The translations under genes and the position numbers were made by a program. 64,000 nt of DNA, from assembly GCA_949752735.1 (NCBI GenBank), contig OX457053.1, positions 27,729,497-27,793,496 of the forward strand, read 5' to 3'. Shown here in pieces: positions 45,701 to 54,459 of this stretch (positions are counted from its first letter, which is position 1; each line of letters starts with the position of its first letter). The stretch comes from Lumbricus terrestris. Its lineage: Eukaryota > Annelida > Clitellata > Crassiclitellata > Lumbricidae. Under the pieces are notes generated by a model. That model searched no databases. It was not told the origin of the DNA and was given only the letters and a program-made list of their open reading frames with translations.

Positions 45701-48700
45701 TCCGTGTAAATAAACTGTCCTTAAATCTTGACAAAACCAATTACATAATCTTTAAATCTCATAGAAAGAATTGTCCAACAGGAAATCTGAGGGTATGCAT
45801 TGAAGGGGTCCCGATCACTCAGGTTATATCTACTAAATTCTTAGGAGTGTATATTGATCAACACCTAACCTGGAAAGATCACATAAAAATTGTATCTAAT
45901 AAAATCGCTAAAAACCTTGGAATATTATCTCGTACCTCCCAGCTTGTACCTCCTCATATTCGTCTCACATTATATTATTCACTCATTTACCCTTACCTCA
46001 CATACTGCAATATAATTTGGGCCTCTACCTATAAATCTAGTATACTGAATTTACTCAAGCTCCAAAAGCGAGCAATTCGATATATAGGATACTTGCCCTA
46101 TGGGACTTCGACTAAATCTAAATTCCGGGAATTTAACCTTCTCAATGTTTATCAAATTAGGCATGTGCAGATAGGCGAGTTTATGTTTAAATATTTTCAT
46201 GGTTTATTACCCTCTGTGTTTAATAATTTTTTCCTCTCTACTACTGAGGTACATTCATATCATACCAGACAGGCCAACTCTTACCATCTGCCTTACGCCC
46301 ACACCAATATCCGTCGCTTCTCTGTTAAATACAATGGGGCTCAAACATGGAATGAAATTCCGCTTTCCATCAGACTACAACCTAGTCTTAGTCTCTTTAA
46401 GCTAAGACTGAGAGCCCTGATACTCGATAAAAGCCAATAAATTATCTTAACACACCTTGGGTATTCATTGTTGCTAGCCACTTAGTCGTTAAATAGTTTA
46501 ACTATTAAATTACCTTCCTTCACTCTTTTTGAATTAATTTGGTAATGACCTAGGTTATATCCAATTTCAACCTATTGTGCAATATCCCGACCATTCAGTA
46601 AATTTTCTGCCTAAATGTTTTTCTTCTCAGCGCTATGACCTTCGAATGTGTAACCGTGCTATTAGTTAAGGTGTTTAATGTTTAGTTAAGGTTTTTCAGA
46701 ACATTTTCTTTTTTAATGTTGTTTATATTGAGACCACTTTATGGCAACCTAATGGCCTTCCTCATCATGGTATTTCCGCCCAGGGGGGCCCACCTAGCGG
46801 GGTTGCAAGACCCCTTCCGAGTCCCCTGTGCAACCAATTGTAAACTATCAGCATCATTATTTAAGCACTGTTTTATTTTATTGTGTTAACTTTGTTTATA
46901 TGATGTTGCATCTGATTTATTTTAAATTTGCTTTGCTTTGGTTGCCAAATAAATTGATTGATTGAAATAAATTGATTGATTGATTGATGTTATCTATTGC
47001 GCTACTGCCCCCCACTGCTGAGAAGTGCATGGAATCTACAAATTAAACAAAAGCTCCATGCAAAGAGCACAGTGTCCACTAGATAAAAAATACATAACCA
47101 TTAAACCAGATAAAAAAATACACGACCATTAAATTTATAGATACAATGCAATACAATATTATAGCGTCTTTTCAAAGTTACCACTCAGGAGCGCTCCTGA
47201 CTCAACCTCAGTTTTAAGATCGTGATCAAAACCCAATAGCGACTAATATTTTATTTGACAGATGTAGGAATACCTGTGGAGTGAGCTGCTCCCTTGGCTT
47301 CTGCTTCATCTCGGTTCCACTCGATGTTCTAACTTCCTCGTAGAATTCGTGGGCCAAGTCTCCGTCTTCATCAAAATACATTGACCTACAGAGAGAGAGA
47401 GAGACACATAAGAAAACGATCAAACACACTGACTAAAATTTAACCTATGAAGAATTTTTCTTGTGCACGTAACTAAGAATGCATAGAAAAAACATCGAAC
47501 AAACACAATAATGAATACGTTACAATGCTTTTCTATTGGGTCATTCCGTGCCAGATCAACCGATGCCTCCCACTCTCTGATCCAGATTTTCTTGATATTT
47601 TCACCAAAAATCAATTATCATCTGGTATGAAGAACTGGAAAGTTTCAAGTGTCCAGAGTGAAAACTGACCAAGTTATGGGGTACTCAAGTTGGTGGGGGT
47701 AGGCCGAAAATTGAACGCGAATTTGCGTTTGCAAATTTTTCCCATTTTCAGACGTCAATAACTTTTGACCTAGAGCAGCTAAAGACATTTGGTTTTCAGT
47801 TTACAGTTCTGTGCATAGCATGGATTGGCAAGGTCAATTAATATTTGCTGTCCTTGACATGAGGAATTAATAAAAAAAATTGAAAAGTGTCAAAATATTT
47901 CTTGTCGAGACCATTTTTGTCATGTTTGCAGACACACTACACTGGCAGCATATGCAAGAAAGGAATAATTTTTTTGTGATTTTATTCAGCTATTGGTGGA
48001 GTCTTAATTGTGTAATTTATTTGTGTCTGGGTTGAAAGGAAATGCTGTAGAACTCTGCCAAAAACCTTCATCTCCGTGACAGTGGTCACTTTCAACTGAC
48101 CAAATGGGCGTGTGGACCACCTCCTAAACAAGTCAAATGCATATAATTGGAAAGCCTGAAGAAAAACCTTTTTATTGATACCAATCTCTTGTTGGTGCTA
48201 CTAAGAATAAGTTATTAAACAATTTTTTCAAAATCCATGATTTTTAATGCGAATTTGCGTTTTCAAATTTTCCCCCAATTTCAGACGTCAATAACTTTTG
48301 ATTTAGAGCAGCTAAAGACATTTGGTTTTCAGTTTACAGTTCTGTGCATAGCATGGATTGGCAAGGTCAATTAATATTTGCTGTCCTTGACATGAGGAAT
48401 TAAAAAGAATTTTTGAGAAGTGTCGAAATATTTCTTGCCGAGACCATTTTTGTCATGTTTGCAGACACACTACACTGGCAGCATAACCAAGAAAGGAATA
48501 ATTTGTGTGTGGTTTTATTCTGCTATTGGTGGAGTCTTAATTGTGTAATTTATTTGTGTTTCGGTTGAAAGAAAATGCCGTAGCACTTTGCCAAAAACCC
48601 TTCATCTCCGTGACAGTGGTCACTTTCAACTGACCAAATGGGCGTGTGGACCACCTCCAAAACAAGTCAAATGCACATCATTGGAAAGCTTGAAGAAAAA

Positions 48701-51001
48701 CCTTTTTACTGATACCAATCTCTTGCTGGTGCTCCTAAGAATAAGTTATTAAACAAATTTTTCAAAATTCGTGATCTATGATGCGAATTTGCGTTTTCAA
48801 ATTTTCCCCCCGTTTTCAGACATCAATAACTTTTGATGTAGAGTAGATAAAGACATTTGGTTTTCAGTTTACAGTTCTGTGCATAGCATATGGATTGGCA
48901 AGGTGAATTAATATTTGCTGTCCTTGACATGAGGAGTTAATAAGAATTTTTGAAAAGTGTCGAAATATTTCTTGCGTCTGCAAACATGCCAAAATGGGCT
49001 CAGCAAGAAATATTTCGACACTTTTCAAAAATTCTTATTAATTCCTCGTGTCAAGGACAGCAAATATTAATTGACCTTGCCAATCCATGCTATGCACAGA
49101 ACTGTAAACTGAAAACCAAATGTCTTTATCGGCTCTAGATCAAAAGTTATTGACGTCTGAAAATGGGGGAAAATTTGAAAACGCAAATTCGCATTAAAAA
49201 TCATGGATTTTGAAAAATTTGTTTAATAACTTATTCTTAGGAGCACCAGCAAGAGATTGGTATCAGTAAAAAGGTTTTTCTTCAAGCTTTCCAATGATGT
49301 GCATTTGACTTGTTTTGGAGGTGGTCCACACGCCCATTTGGTCAGTTGAAAGTGACCACTGTCACGGAGATGAAGGGTTTTTGGCAAAGTGCTACAGCAT
49401 TTCCTTTCAACCAAAACACAAATAAATTACACAATTAAGACTCCACCAATAGCTGAATAAAACCACACAAAAATTATTCCTTTCTTGGTTATGCTGCCAG
49501 TGTAGTGTGTCTGCAAACATGACAAAAATGGTCTCGGCAAGAAATATTTCGACACTTCTCAAAAATTCTTGTTAATTCCTCATGTCAAGGACAGCAAATA
49601 TTAATTGACCTTGCCAATCCATGCTATGCACAGAACTGTAAACTGAAAACCAAATGTCTTTAGCTGCTCTGGATCAAAAGTTATGGACGTCTGAAAATGG
49701 GAAAAATTTGCAAACGCAAATTCGCGTTCAATTTTCGGCCTACCCCCACCAACTTGAGTACCCCATAACTTGGTCAGTTTTCACTCTGGACACTTGAAAC
49801 TTTCCAGTTCTTCATACCAGATGATAATTGATTTTTGGTGAAAATATCAAGAAAATCTGGATCGGAGAGTGGGGAAAAGTTGGAAATTTGGTTGATTTGG
49901 CACGGAATGACCCTATTGTTCCAGTCTAACACGTTTTAACAGACTCCCATGCAACCATTTCACGTTCTGGCGCAGCTTGTTGAACAATTCCGTGTTCTGC
50001 TGCAGTGGAGTTTGGCTGAATAACTGCATTCAGCAGGTTCAAACAGTTTTATGTAAATTGCGACAAATTTAGTCTATGATGAATTTTACTCGTTCACAAT
50101 TTAGATTCTCTGTGTAATAAATTTTCGGTTTTTCAGTTCTGTTTCTGGGTGATAAGTGTTCCATTTCCTAATTTCTCATGTCTCAACTGTACAGAAAATG
50201 GCCATTATTCCCCACAAACTTTGCTTAAAATTGTGACTCTGATTAATAAAATTTACGTAGTTTCCAGAACATTCGAGATGAATTCGATGATGCCGAATAA
50301 ACTTGAGTGACCGACAGAACTTTTGAGGATATTCCCAGAACATCCAAGAATCTTCTAGAACTTTAAAAAGCGGTGCAAGTGCTGGTATAAAATAAACAGC
50401 ACTGATCAAAAATAAACTCTACCAAGAGGATATCAGTTTCAGATCACAGCAAGAGGTTGCATACATCCTTCAGATGCACTTAGCGATGTCTTCTGTAAAT
50501 TTATCAAGAAAATTGAAGTCGATTCCACTCCAAGGGGCAGGGGTATGGAACGCATACGAACCTGTAACTTTTCTGCGCTGCGGTTCAGGAAAAATACCCA
50601 TACCATGCTGTAACCGTATGTAGCTCAGCATAGTCTTGCAATATAGTCGTGTGTGTAAACTATTAGTATCCAGGGGAGTTTGTTTTATCTTAGAAGAGAT
50701 CACAGATTCATCAAATTAAGCATTAATGAAATTGAGCATTAAATTAACGGTGATATTGACGTTTCCGCCAAAGTAAAAATTCCCAGCCCACTATTGCAGT
50801 TATAAAGAAACAATTCTGATTATATAAGTTCTAAATATTCAAACAGCACATAAACAAAAAACATACAAACCCTCTTCGTTTAAACACGTAGGGTGTGACC
50901 GCTAAATTTCCTGGGTCAGTTAGCGAATGCTTTGATAGATGCCGTTGATTGCGAAAAGGTGAGAAGATTTTCTTCGTTACGTTTGATGCCGTTTGACCCA
51001 T
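39642..51001 (-). CDS. TUSC2: TUSC2 (FUS1) homolog, complete, 3 exons
   Basis: Small mitochondria-associated protein implicated in calcium handling and tumour suppression in mammals. Exons 51001-50871, 47385-47274 and 39716-39642 join to 318 nt, 105 residues; the human protein has 110. The N-terminus MGQTAS fits an N-myristoylation signal, as in human TUSC2. Conserved block KRRGSMYFDEDGDLAHEFYE (residues 41-60) crosses the exon 1/2 junction, and the C-terminus has LNMDFPVVLCEV where the human ends HVDFPVILYEV. The C-terminus runs four residues longer (RLRstop is preceded by V). Intron 2 contains an entire antisense LINE and intron 1 a foldback element. Convergent with CCDC146, divergent from the BTG gene. 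Confidence 0.92.
39955..40075. repeat. 24-bp tandem repeat
   Basis: About five copies of AGCTAAATCAAATCAATTAG plus CCAC. Confidence 0.93.
40722..41498 (+). CDS. LINE ORF1 protein
   Basis: 258 residues. The N-terminal half is predicted helical with a short coiled coil (QGQKMESLESENKQLRVKLE, about residues 70-90), followed by an RRM-like region beginning SSRLNNVVIHGLSE (about 93-106) and a basic C-terminal domain with YINEHLTRTNSQIFARTRNL and a TWTAGGRVFLR stretch near 220-245. This arrangement is that of the ORF1 RNA-binding chaperone of L1- and CR1-type LINEs. No frameshift. The ATG at 40722 is preferred because the upstream in-frame sequence looks like UTR. Confidence 0.82.
   Translation: MSKKGLKADDLLELLNDERVVEAVSARLRPHLVPTIEETFDRLISKFMLKIESLVEKFAKDVFAKFCEAQGQKMESLESENKQLRVKLEEVENSSRLNNVVIHGLSESPQDGPPAVSYHSKHLAKNSSIPELLDFCNNRLHVHIVESDISFSFRIAAKGKNIVRPLVVGFSRRVTRDMIFASKRVLRGEPSSGSSNVYINEHLTRTNSQIFARTRNLVRSHKIHSTWTAGGRVFLRQSESTSEKPMRIDSLAILDEFQ
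41499..43203 (+). other. Long inter-ORF region of the LINE
   Basis: 1.7 kb between ORF1 and ORF2 with no open frame of note. It includes a 32-bp doublet (TTAGTGACTTATGTTAAGCA, 42090-42165), degenerate GACTGGGTTATAT repeats (about 42600-42730), and an approximately 200-bp near-perfect tandem duplication (about 42772-42972 and 42974-43175). Much longer than usual for the group. Confidence 0.8.
43204..46440 (+). CDS. LINE ORF2: endonuclease-reverse transcriptase
   Basis: 1078 residues, uninterrupted. An N-terminal extension of about 120 residues has a Cys cluster (CTLCVGEVCLCATC, near residue 27). APE-type endonuclease: HVNCRSLLPK (about 127), LSETWLD (about 155), YRPPG, MGDFNVD (about 267) and SDHLPI (about 334). 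Reverse transcriptase: NYRPISVLP, FFDLAKAFDTVNH (about 714), GVPQGSILGPLLF, and LFADDTNVF (about 801) with both catalytic aspartates. A C-terminal domain follows with RAIRYIGYLP and TWNEIPLSIR. The enzyme nicks DNA and copies LINE RNA at the target. All visible catalytic residues are present, so it may be recently active. The start is the first ATG in frame. Confidence 0.93.
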   Translation: MDTAIAPTNRDYQSMAHLPLHSRDDSCTLCVGEVCLCATCINRELPFYYYDDEEFNDLNGSHPLLCTSTAPCLNLIVNEFENRPLLNCPDLDPDSNYFNNITYESAYSAPHSLQPNFSISPHSLTVMHVNCRSLLPKLSEIRDLLDILPVSILGLSETWLDENQVDLINIPGYKFIHKSRGTSKGGGGVGFLIKDGISYEIIEDSVQGSMTSPQTFERYFLKIHLKVGFITTGIIYRPPGHNLDDFVEDLDCLITKLYKKSKDLLLMGDFNVDLLKIAEHRSTALFYSCMTSHHLLPAITRPTRITCNTSTLIDNIFTNTWPRLTKSFILATDISDHLPILAQFDYGPLPYNKPPVGTHRLITGPKKAAFNEALALIDWSPVLEACANQDVNGAYDFFQSKYTETYDEFFLLTQNNCGRNSTPIKPWMTKGLLKSCRKKSALYLKYIKKPNDSNKLKFVSYRNKFKSLRILAEKNYYASEFCKHSNNLKKTWSLLRTLMGTNDSLDKNVLSLTVDGVKISDPRSVANKFNAYFTEIAQSLASKIPATMTSFDKFMPSPHIESFGLSETSPEEVIRLGHSINCSHGKGVDDIDPSIALLSLPSIAHLLSDLINCSFSTGVFPQSLKIAKVVPVYKKGTKDDVTNYRPISVLPFFSKFFEKAMYERLDNFFSKGNVLFPSQHGFQSGHSTYMPLMSMQDKISNAIENNQYAIGIFFDLAKAFDTVNHNILLQKLSIYGIRGTQLSWFSSYFTARSQLVSCNGTLSNLREFNFGVPQGSILGPLLFLIYVNDLPNASPLLYFILFADDTNVFYSNSSLDALILDVNSELINIAEWFRVNKLSLNLDKTNYIIFKSHRKNCPTGNLRVCIEGVPITQVISTKFLGVYIDQHLTWKDHIKIVSNKIAKNLGILSRTSQLVPPHIRLTLYYSLIYPYLTYCNIIWASTYKSSILNLLKLQKRAIRYIGYLPYGTSTKSKFREFNLLNVYQIRHVQIGEFMFKYFHGLLPSVFNNFFLSTTEVHSYHTRQANSYHLPYAHTNIRRFSVKYNGAQTWNEIPLSIRLQPSLSLFKLRLRALILDKSQ
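47140..47220 (-). mobile_element. LINE 3' tail, minus
   Basis: ATACAATATTATAGCGTCTT ... CCACTCAGGAGCGCTCCTGAC, the inverse tail, within TUSC2 intron 2 beside exon 2. Confidence 0.65.
47274..47385 (-). CDS. TUSC2: TUSC2 coding exon 2
   Basis: 112 nt, one base of codon 44 then residues 45-81. Acceptor CTCTCTCTGTAG, donor GTATTC. Encodes SMYFDEDGDLAHEFYEE, nearly identical to vertebrate TUSC2. Confidence 0.95.
47538..49913. mobile_element. 2.4-kb foldback element with tandem 534-bp units
   Basis: Ends GGGTCATTCCGTGCC and GGCACGGAATGACCC are inverse. The left arm (47538-48975) has a terminal segment, two 533-535-bp units and a partial third; the right arm (49002-49913) holds the inverse of a partial unit, one unit and the terminal segment. 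The 26-bp spacer has GTCTGCAAACATGCC. Flanks share TATT (or CTATTG if the ends are trimmed by one base). No transposase frame. Confidence 0.92.
50871..51001 (-). CDS. TUSC2: TUSC2 coding exon 1
   Basis: 131 nt, residues 1-43 plus two bases of 44. Starts MGQTASNVTKKIFSPF (glycine 2 a possible myristoylation site) and ends PYVFKRR; donor GTTTGT. An in-frame non-ATG extension upstream was rejected. Confidence 0.9.
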
Positions 51002-51269
51002 TTTGTCCTGATCACTCAACAGTCAACAGCTGCTGTTACATAACTGGAAAAAAGTCAAAAAACATTGCTTGTAATTAATGATAAAGATGCCAACATGTAG
51101 CTGGTGATCTTTGACTTTAGTCTCTCAAATTCAATAATGTTTAATTATATTCAGGCAGTAAACGTGTTCTTGAACAATTACCGCATTACAACATAAATGC
51201 AGTTCAATTTCTACACTTTTTTCAATTTCCCACCTGGTTTCAGTCATTTTTCAATGCTTCAGAATCACA

Positions 51270-52350
51270 TTTCGGTGTGACCTTGCACGCATAAGAAATT
51301 TATGTAATAATAGAAATTTTAAAAATAATAATACGCTGTACGATGACTGTAAAAATGTCAATATTGCAAGAGAAATTGTCATTTAAAATGGGTTTATCAG
51401 AGCAGATGACCATTCAAAATGCTATTCAGCTAAGAAAGAACAAACCAAGATCTCGAACTCACCAAAACTCCACCTCTCGCTGTATCTCCACAGGTATTTC
51501 ACTCAAAATAGAAAACACAGCTTTTCAAAGATCCTATCCTGGTTAAAACAACTTCCCCTATCTCCCACCCCGTTTCTACTCTAAACATCATTCACCCTAA
51601 CCGTCTGTTTAACTCCTCGCCTGACTCTTCGGATCTTGACCCCTGCCTATTGACTTTGTTCTGATTGAACGCCTGCGAATAAGCTGGTTCCCATGACTTA
51701 GCTTTTCAGAGCGCTGTAGAAATTCCGAGTTTACGATTACGATCTCGTGTGCCAGCTTTAGTTTCTAATTTATTTCATGTTTCGTTTCTAAAATGGTGAA
51801 ATACTCGCAGACCCTAAAACGATAGAAAATGAATATGGTGATGGTGATAGACGATGATTCAGGCGATGAAAGGTGTGTGTAATGTACTCGTCATCCTCAC
51901 AATGAGTCAAAAGAAAGATCTCGAGTACTAGGCTATACTAGTAATACCTTCTGAAACCAAACCGAACCCCGAATACGCACTTTCAATCAGAATAACGCAT
52001 ACAAAATTTAATTTGTAACTCGACAAAATCTACACACCCTTTTAATTTAGTTTGAATTTTAAACTTTTAAACAAATAACTTGCAAATTATATTTTGTTCT
52101 ACAATAAAATAATTAATCCACAGCACAAATCTCAGAATATGAGACGTGTACATACAATAAATGCAATGTTCATACAGTCGTTATACCGGGTTCTAAATTC
52201 ACCAGAGTATTGTTTAGCGCATTTAAATCGGTTTAAATCAAGGCTATTAGCACATTATTTTCGGATCCACTCGAAGGATATGCGTAATCAAGATACAACT
52301 CAGCCTTTGTGGGCGCTGTATAAATTCCGATTTACGATTACGATTAAGAT
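51270..52350. repeat. Dispersed 3'-tail repeats
   Basis: 51270-51335 repeats the segment seen at 150-215. GCGCTGTAGAAATTCCGAG (51710) and GCGCTGTATAAATTCCGATT (52312) each end in TTACGATTACGAT, the tail of another truncated retroelement. Confidence 0.65.
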
Positions 52351-52989
52351 CACCCAAAGCACCATTCCTAGGTAGGGCCCCTTAAGTAGACTAGCAGAAA
52401 AATTCTTGAGAAAATTAAACGGGTCATAATTTACGCCCCAGACACCATGACCGGGTGTTACCAAGAACAGATAATCAGATGAGGAAAACATTTGTAACTA
52501 GAATGCTTTTTACATACTAGTTACTTTGTTTAGTCGATAGTCTTTTTTGATGTCGTATGTGAAGCTTTTATAATTATGTGATACTTGTTCACCAGAGTGC
52601 TGTTTTGCAACTGGTTGCATTAAAGAATATACTTACTTACTTACTTACTTAGTAGGCTACAGTAGGCCTATGTCTCATGAGCCAATTAATATAGCCTACT
52701 TAGGCTACGTGTAAGTCAACAGTTCAAACTATAGATATACTATTAATTAAATCTTAGCTAATTACTCAACAACACGCATATAGGTTAACGAACTTAACGG
52801 TCAATTTCAGAAAATTTAAATGACGCAAATTCTCTGCTTTTGCTTTCATTTGGGTAATCTGCTGTTGGATCAAACAGATTCTTGGGTGCCCTGGGTTAAT
52901 TTTAACAGATCAAGAGGTGGCAGTATCCTTTTAAAAGAGAAGCAGGTTAGGAAGCTGTCTAATTGGTAATGGAATCTAGCCCCATGCTG

Positions 52990-53045
52990 CTCTGGCTGCT
53001 GCCGATGAAGACGACGACGACGACGATGATGATAATGATGATCCA
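52990..53045. repeat. (GAC/GAT)n trinucleotide run
   Basis: GACGACGACGACGATGATGA. Confidence 0.85.
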
Positions 53046-53299
53046 AGTTTATCTTGAGAAAAACTTATGAACACAACGAAAAAGATACGTTTTGGGATTG
53101 TTTCAGGACATTTTGAGGCCAACCTTGTGCTCTTTCTTCACGTTACCTTCAAAAATGCCCTACATGAAAATGCCCTACATTATCTACCCATTTCTAACTG
53201 CGTAGAAGGTCGTGGGCGGAGAGAAATGAATAGTGGGCGTGAATCACCGATCCTAATCATTTACATAACGCATAACCGACGACGATTGGCCAGCTATTA

Positions 53300-53436
53300 A
53301 TAGACGCCGTTGCTGATTGGTCGGCATTGACTTGATTGACGTCATGCTGTGGGTGACCGTCGAGGTGAACAACGCCATTTGTGATACAGTGGTACTATGA
53401 AAGAAAAACTCCTTGTCTGTTGTAGAAAGTTTTACG
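53300..53436 (+). promoter_or_regulatory. BTG gene promoter / untranslated exon 1
   Basis: A TATTAAT motif near 53297 could serve as a TATA-like element. A probable non-coding exon ends at 53436 before a consensus donor GTGAGTAACC. It contains a 9-codon upstream ORF starting at the ATG of 53397 and ending at TAG. The transcription start is inferred. Confidence 0.5.
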
Positions 53437-53489
53437 GTGAGTAACCCTCAAAATAATGTATTTTACGGATGAAAATCATCATTTATGTT

Positions 53490-53910
53490 TAGAGAATTCA
53501 TTCTATCGTGTGTTTGTCGTAAATTGATCGAAACTATGTGTGATAAAGTTGATTTGTTTGACTTGGCTGACATAAGCGCTGTGGTGCGTGCCATCGAGGT
53601 CAGTGGTGGTGATAAATGCCATTGTATAGTGTTTACACGACCTACATTTTGTCTTTGTTCGCAGATCGTCCAGGTATATCGGCGTTATTAGATATCAAAT
53701 TATCATTTATGTTTAAAGAATTCATTTTATGATAGATTTATCGTAAGTTGATCGAAACTATGTGTGATAAAGTTGAATTGTTTGACTTGGCTGACATAAG
53801 CTGTAGTGCGTGCCATTGAGGTCAGTGGCGATATGCCATTGTATAGTTTTTACACGACCTACATTTGTCTTTGTTCGCAGATCGTCCAGGTATCGGCGTT
53901 ATTAGCTCGC
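53490..53910 (+). repeat. Tandem duplication carrying the BTG 3' splice site
   Basis: Two about 216-bp copies share CGAAACTATGTGTGATAAAG, TTTGACTTGGCTGACATAAG, and the acceptor CTTTGTTCGCAG followed by ATCGTCCAGGTAT. Acceptor AGs end at 53664 and 53880. Confidence 0.93.
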
Positions 53911-53938
53911 GAGATTCGGTCCCAAACTGCTGTCGACG

Positions 53939-54418
53939 ATGCTGAGCGAGGTGGACAGCGTCGTACACTTCGTTTCGAAGCTGCTCAGCCAGCGGAAGCT
54001 TTCGTCCGAAACGATCGACTCCTTCAGGGAAGCGTTGAGGGGGGTACTGTGCACCCACTACGAGGACCACTGGTTCCCCGACAAACCGTTTAAGGGAAGT
54101 GCCTATCGTTGCCTTCGCATCGTCGGGATGCAGATCGACCCACTGTTCACCGGCGCGGGGGCCAAGGTGGGACTTTCGAAGAGCGAGCTGGTGGAGCTGC
54201 TGCCGAGAGAACTGACCATCTGGGTCGACCCCGAGGATGTATCGTATCGCATCGGGGAGGAGGGCAGCATCGGGATTCTGTTCGACGGTATAAACAACTT
54301 TGTAACGCTCGAGCAGGAGAACTCGACGCGTCCACCGAAAATCAAGTCGTGCAAGGAGCAGCTGATCCACTGCTCGTCCCACTCGAATGCCGAAGCAATA
54401 GCGGCCGTGGCCAGTTAG
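53939..54418 (+). CDS. BTG1/BTG2-type anti-proliferative protein
   Basis: 159 residues. BTG/TOB proteins bind the CAF1 (CNOT7/8) deadenylase of CCR4-NOT and slow proliferation. Box A (HYEDHWFPDKPFKGSAYRCL, residues 40-59) and box B (ELTIWVDPEDVSYRIGEEGS, 91-110) are clear. The short C-terminus SCKEQLIHCSSHSN ending VAS resembles BTG1/2 rather than TOB, which is longer. The coding region is in one exon; vertebrate BTG1/2 have an intron inside it. The start MLSEVDSVV is the first ATG after the 53880 acceptor. Codon use is GC-rich against the surroundings. A rapid AATAAA follows at about 54448. BTG1 and BTG2 cannot be separated. Confidence 0.93.
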   Translation: MLSEVDSVVHFVSKLLSQRKLSSETIDSFREALRGVLCTHYEDHWFPDKPFKGSAYRCLRIVGMQIDPLFTGAGAKVGLSKSELVELLPRELTIWVDPEDVSYRIGEEGSIGILFDGINNFVTLEQENSTRPPKIKSCKEQLIHCSSHSNAEAIAAVAS

Positions 54419-54447
54419 GGCGGGCGCCCGCGGCGTGCGTTGACTAA

Positions 54448-54453
54448 TAAAAT
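54448..54453 (+). terminator. Candidate polyadenylation signal, BTG gene
   Basis: AATAAA in GACTAATAAAATATAACG, 30 nt past the stop. BTG mRNAs usually have longer 3'UTRs, so distal sites are also possible. Confidence 0.35.
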
Positions 54454-54459
54454 ATAACG

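Larger units (their letters stand above)
40500..46985 (+). mobile_element. Apparently full-length two-ORF LINE (CR1/Jockey-like)
   Basis: About 6.5 kb: a 5'UTR of roughly 220 bp, ORF1 (40722-41498), a 1.7-kb inter-ORF region with a tandem duplication, ORF2 (43204-46440), and a 3'UTR ending in AATAAATTGATTGATTG repeats. Both ORFs are open and endonuclease and reverse-transcriptase motifs are intact. It lies antisense in TUSC2 intron 2. Ends are estimates; no target duplication was found. The clade assignment is inference from domain order and the repeat tail. Confidence 0.85.

Noticed and set aside
49223..49414. Minus frame inside the foldback element
   Set aside because: It belongs to the repeated unit and has no recognisable domain or splice context.
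53939..54418. BTG gene as a processed retrocopy
   Set aside because: It has an apparent upstream intron with consensus donor and acceptor, and no target duplication or poly-A tract was seen.
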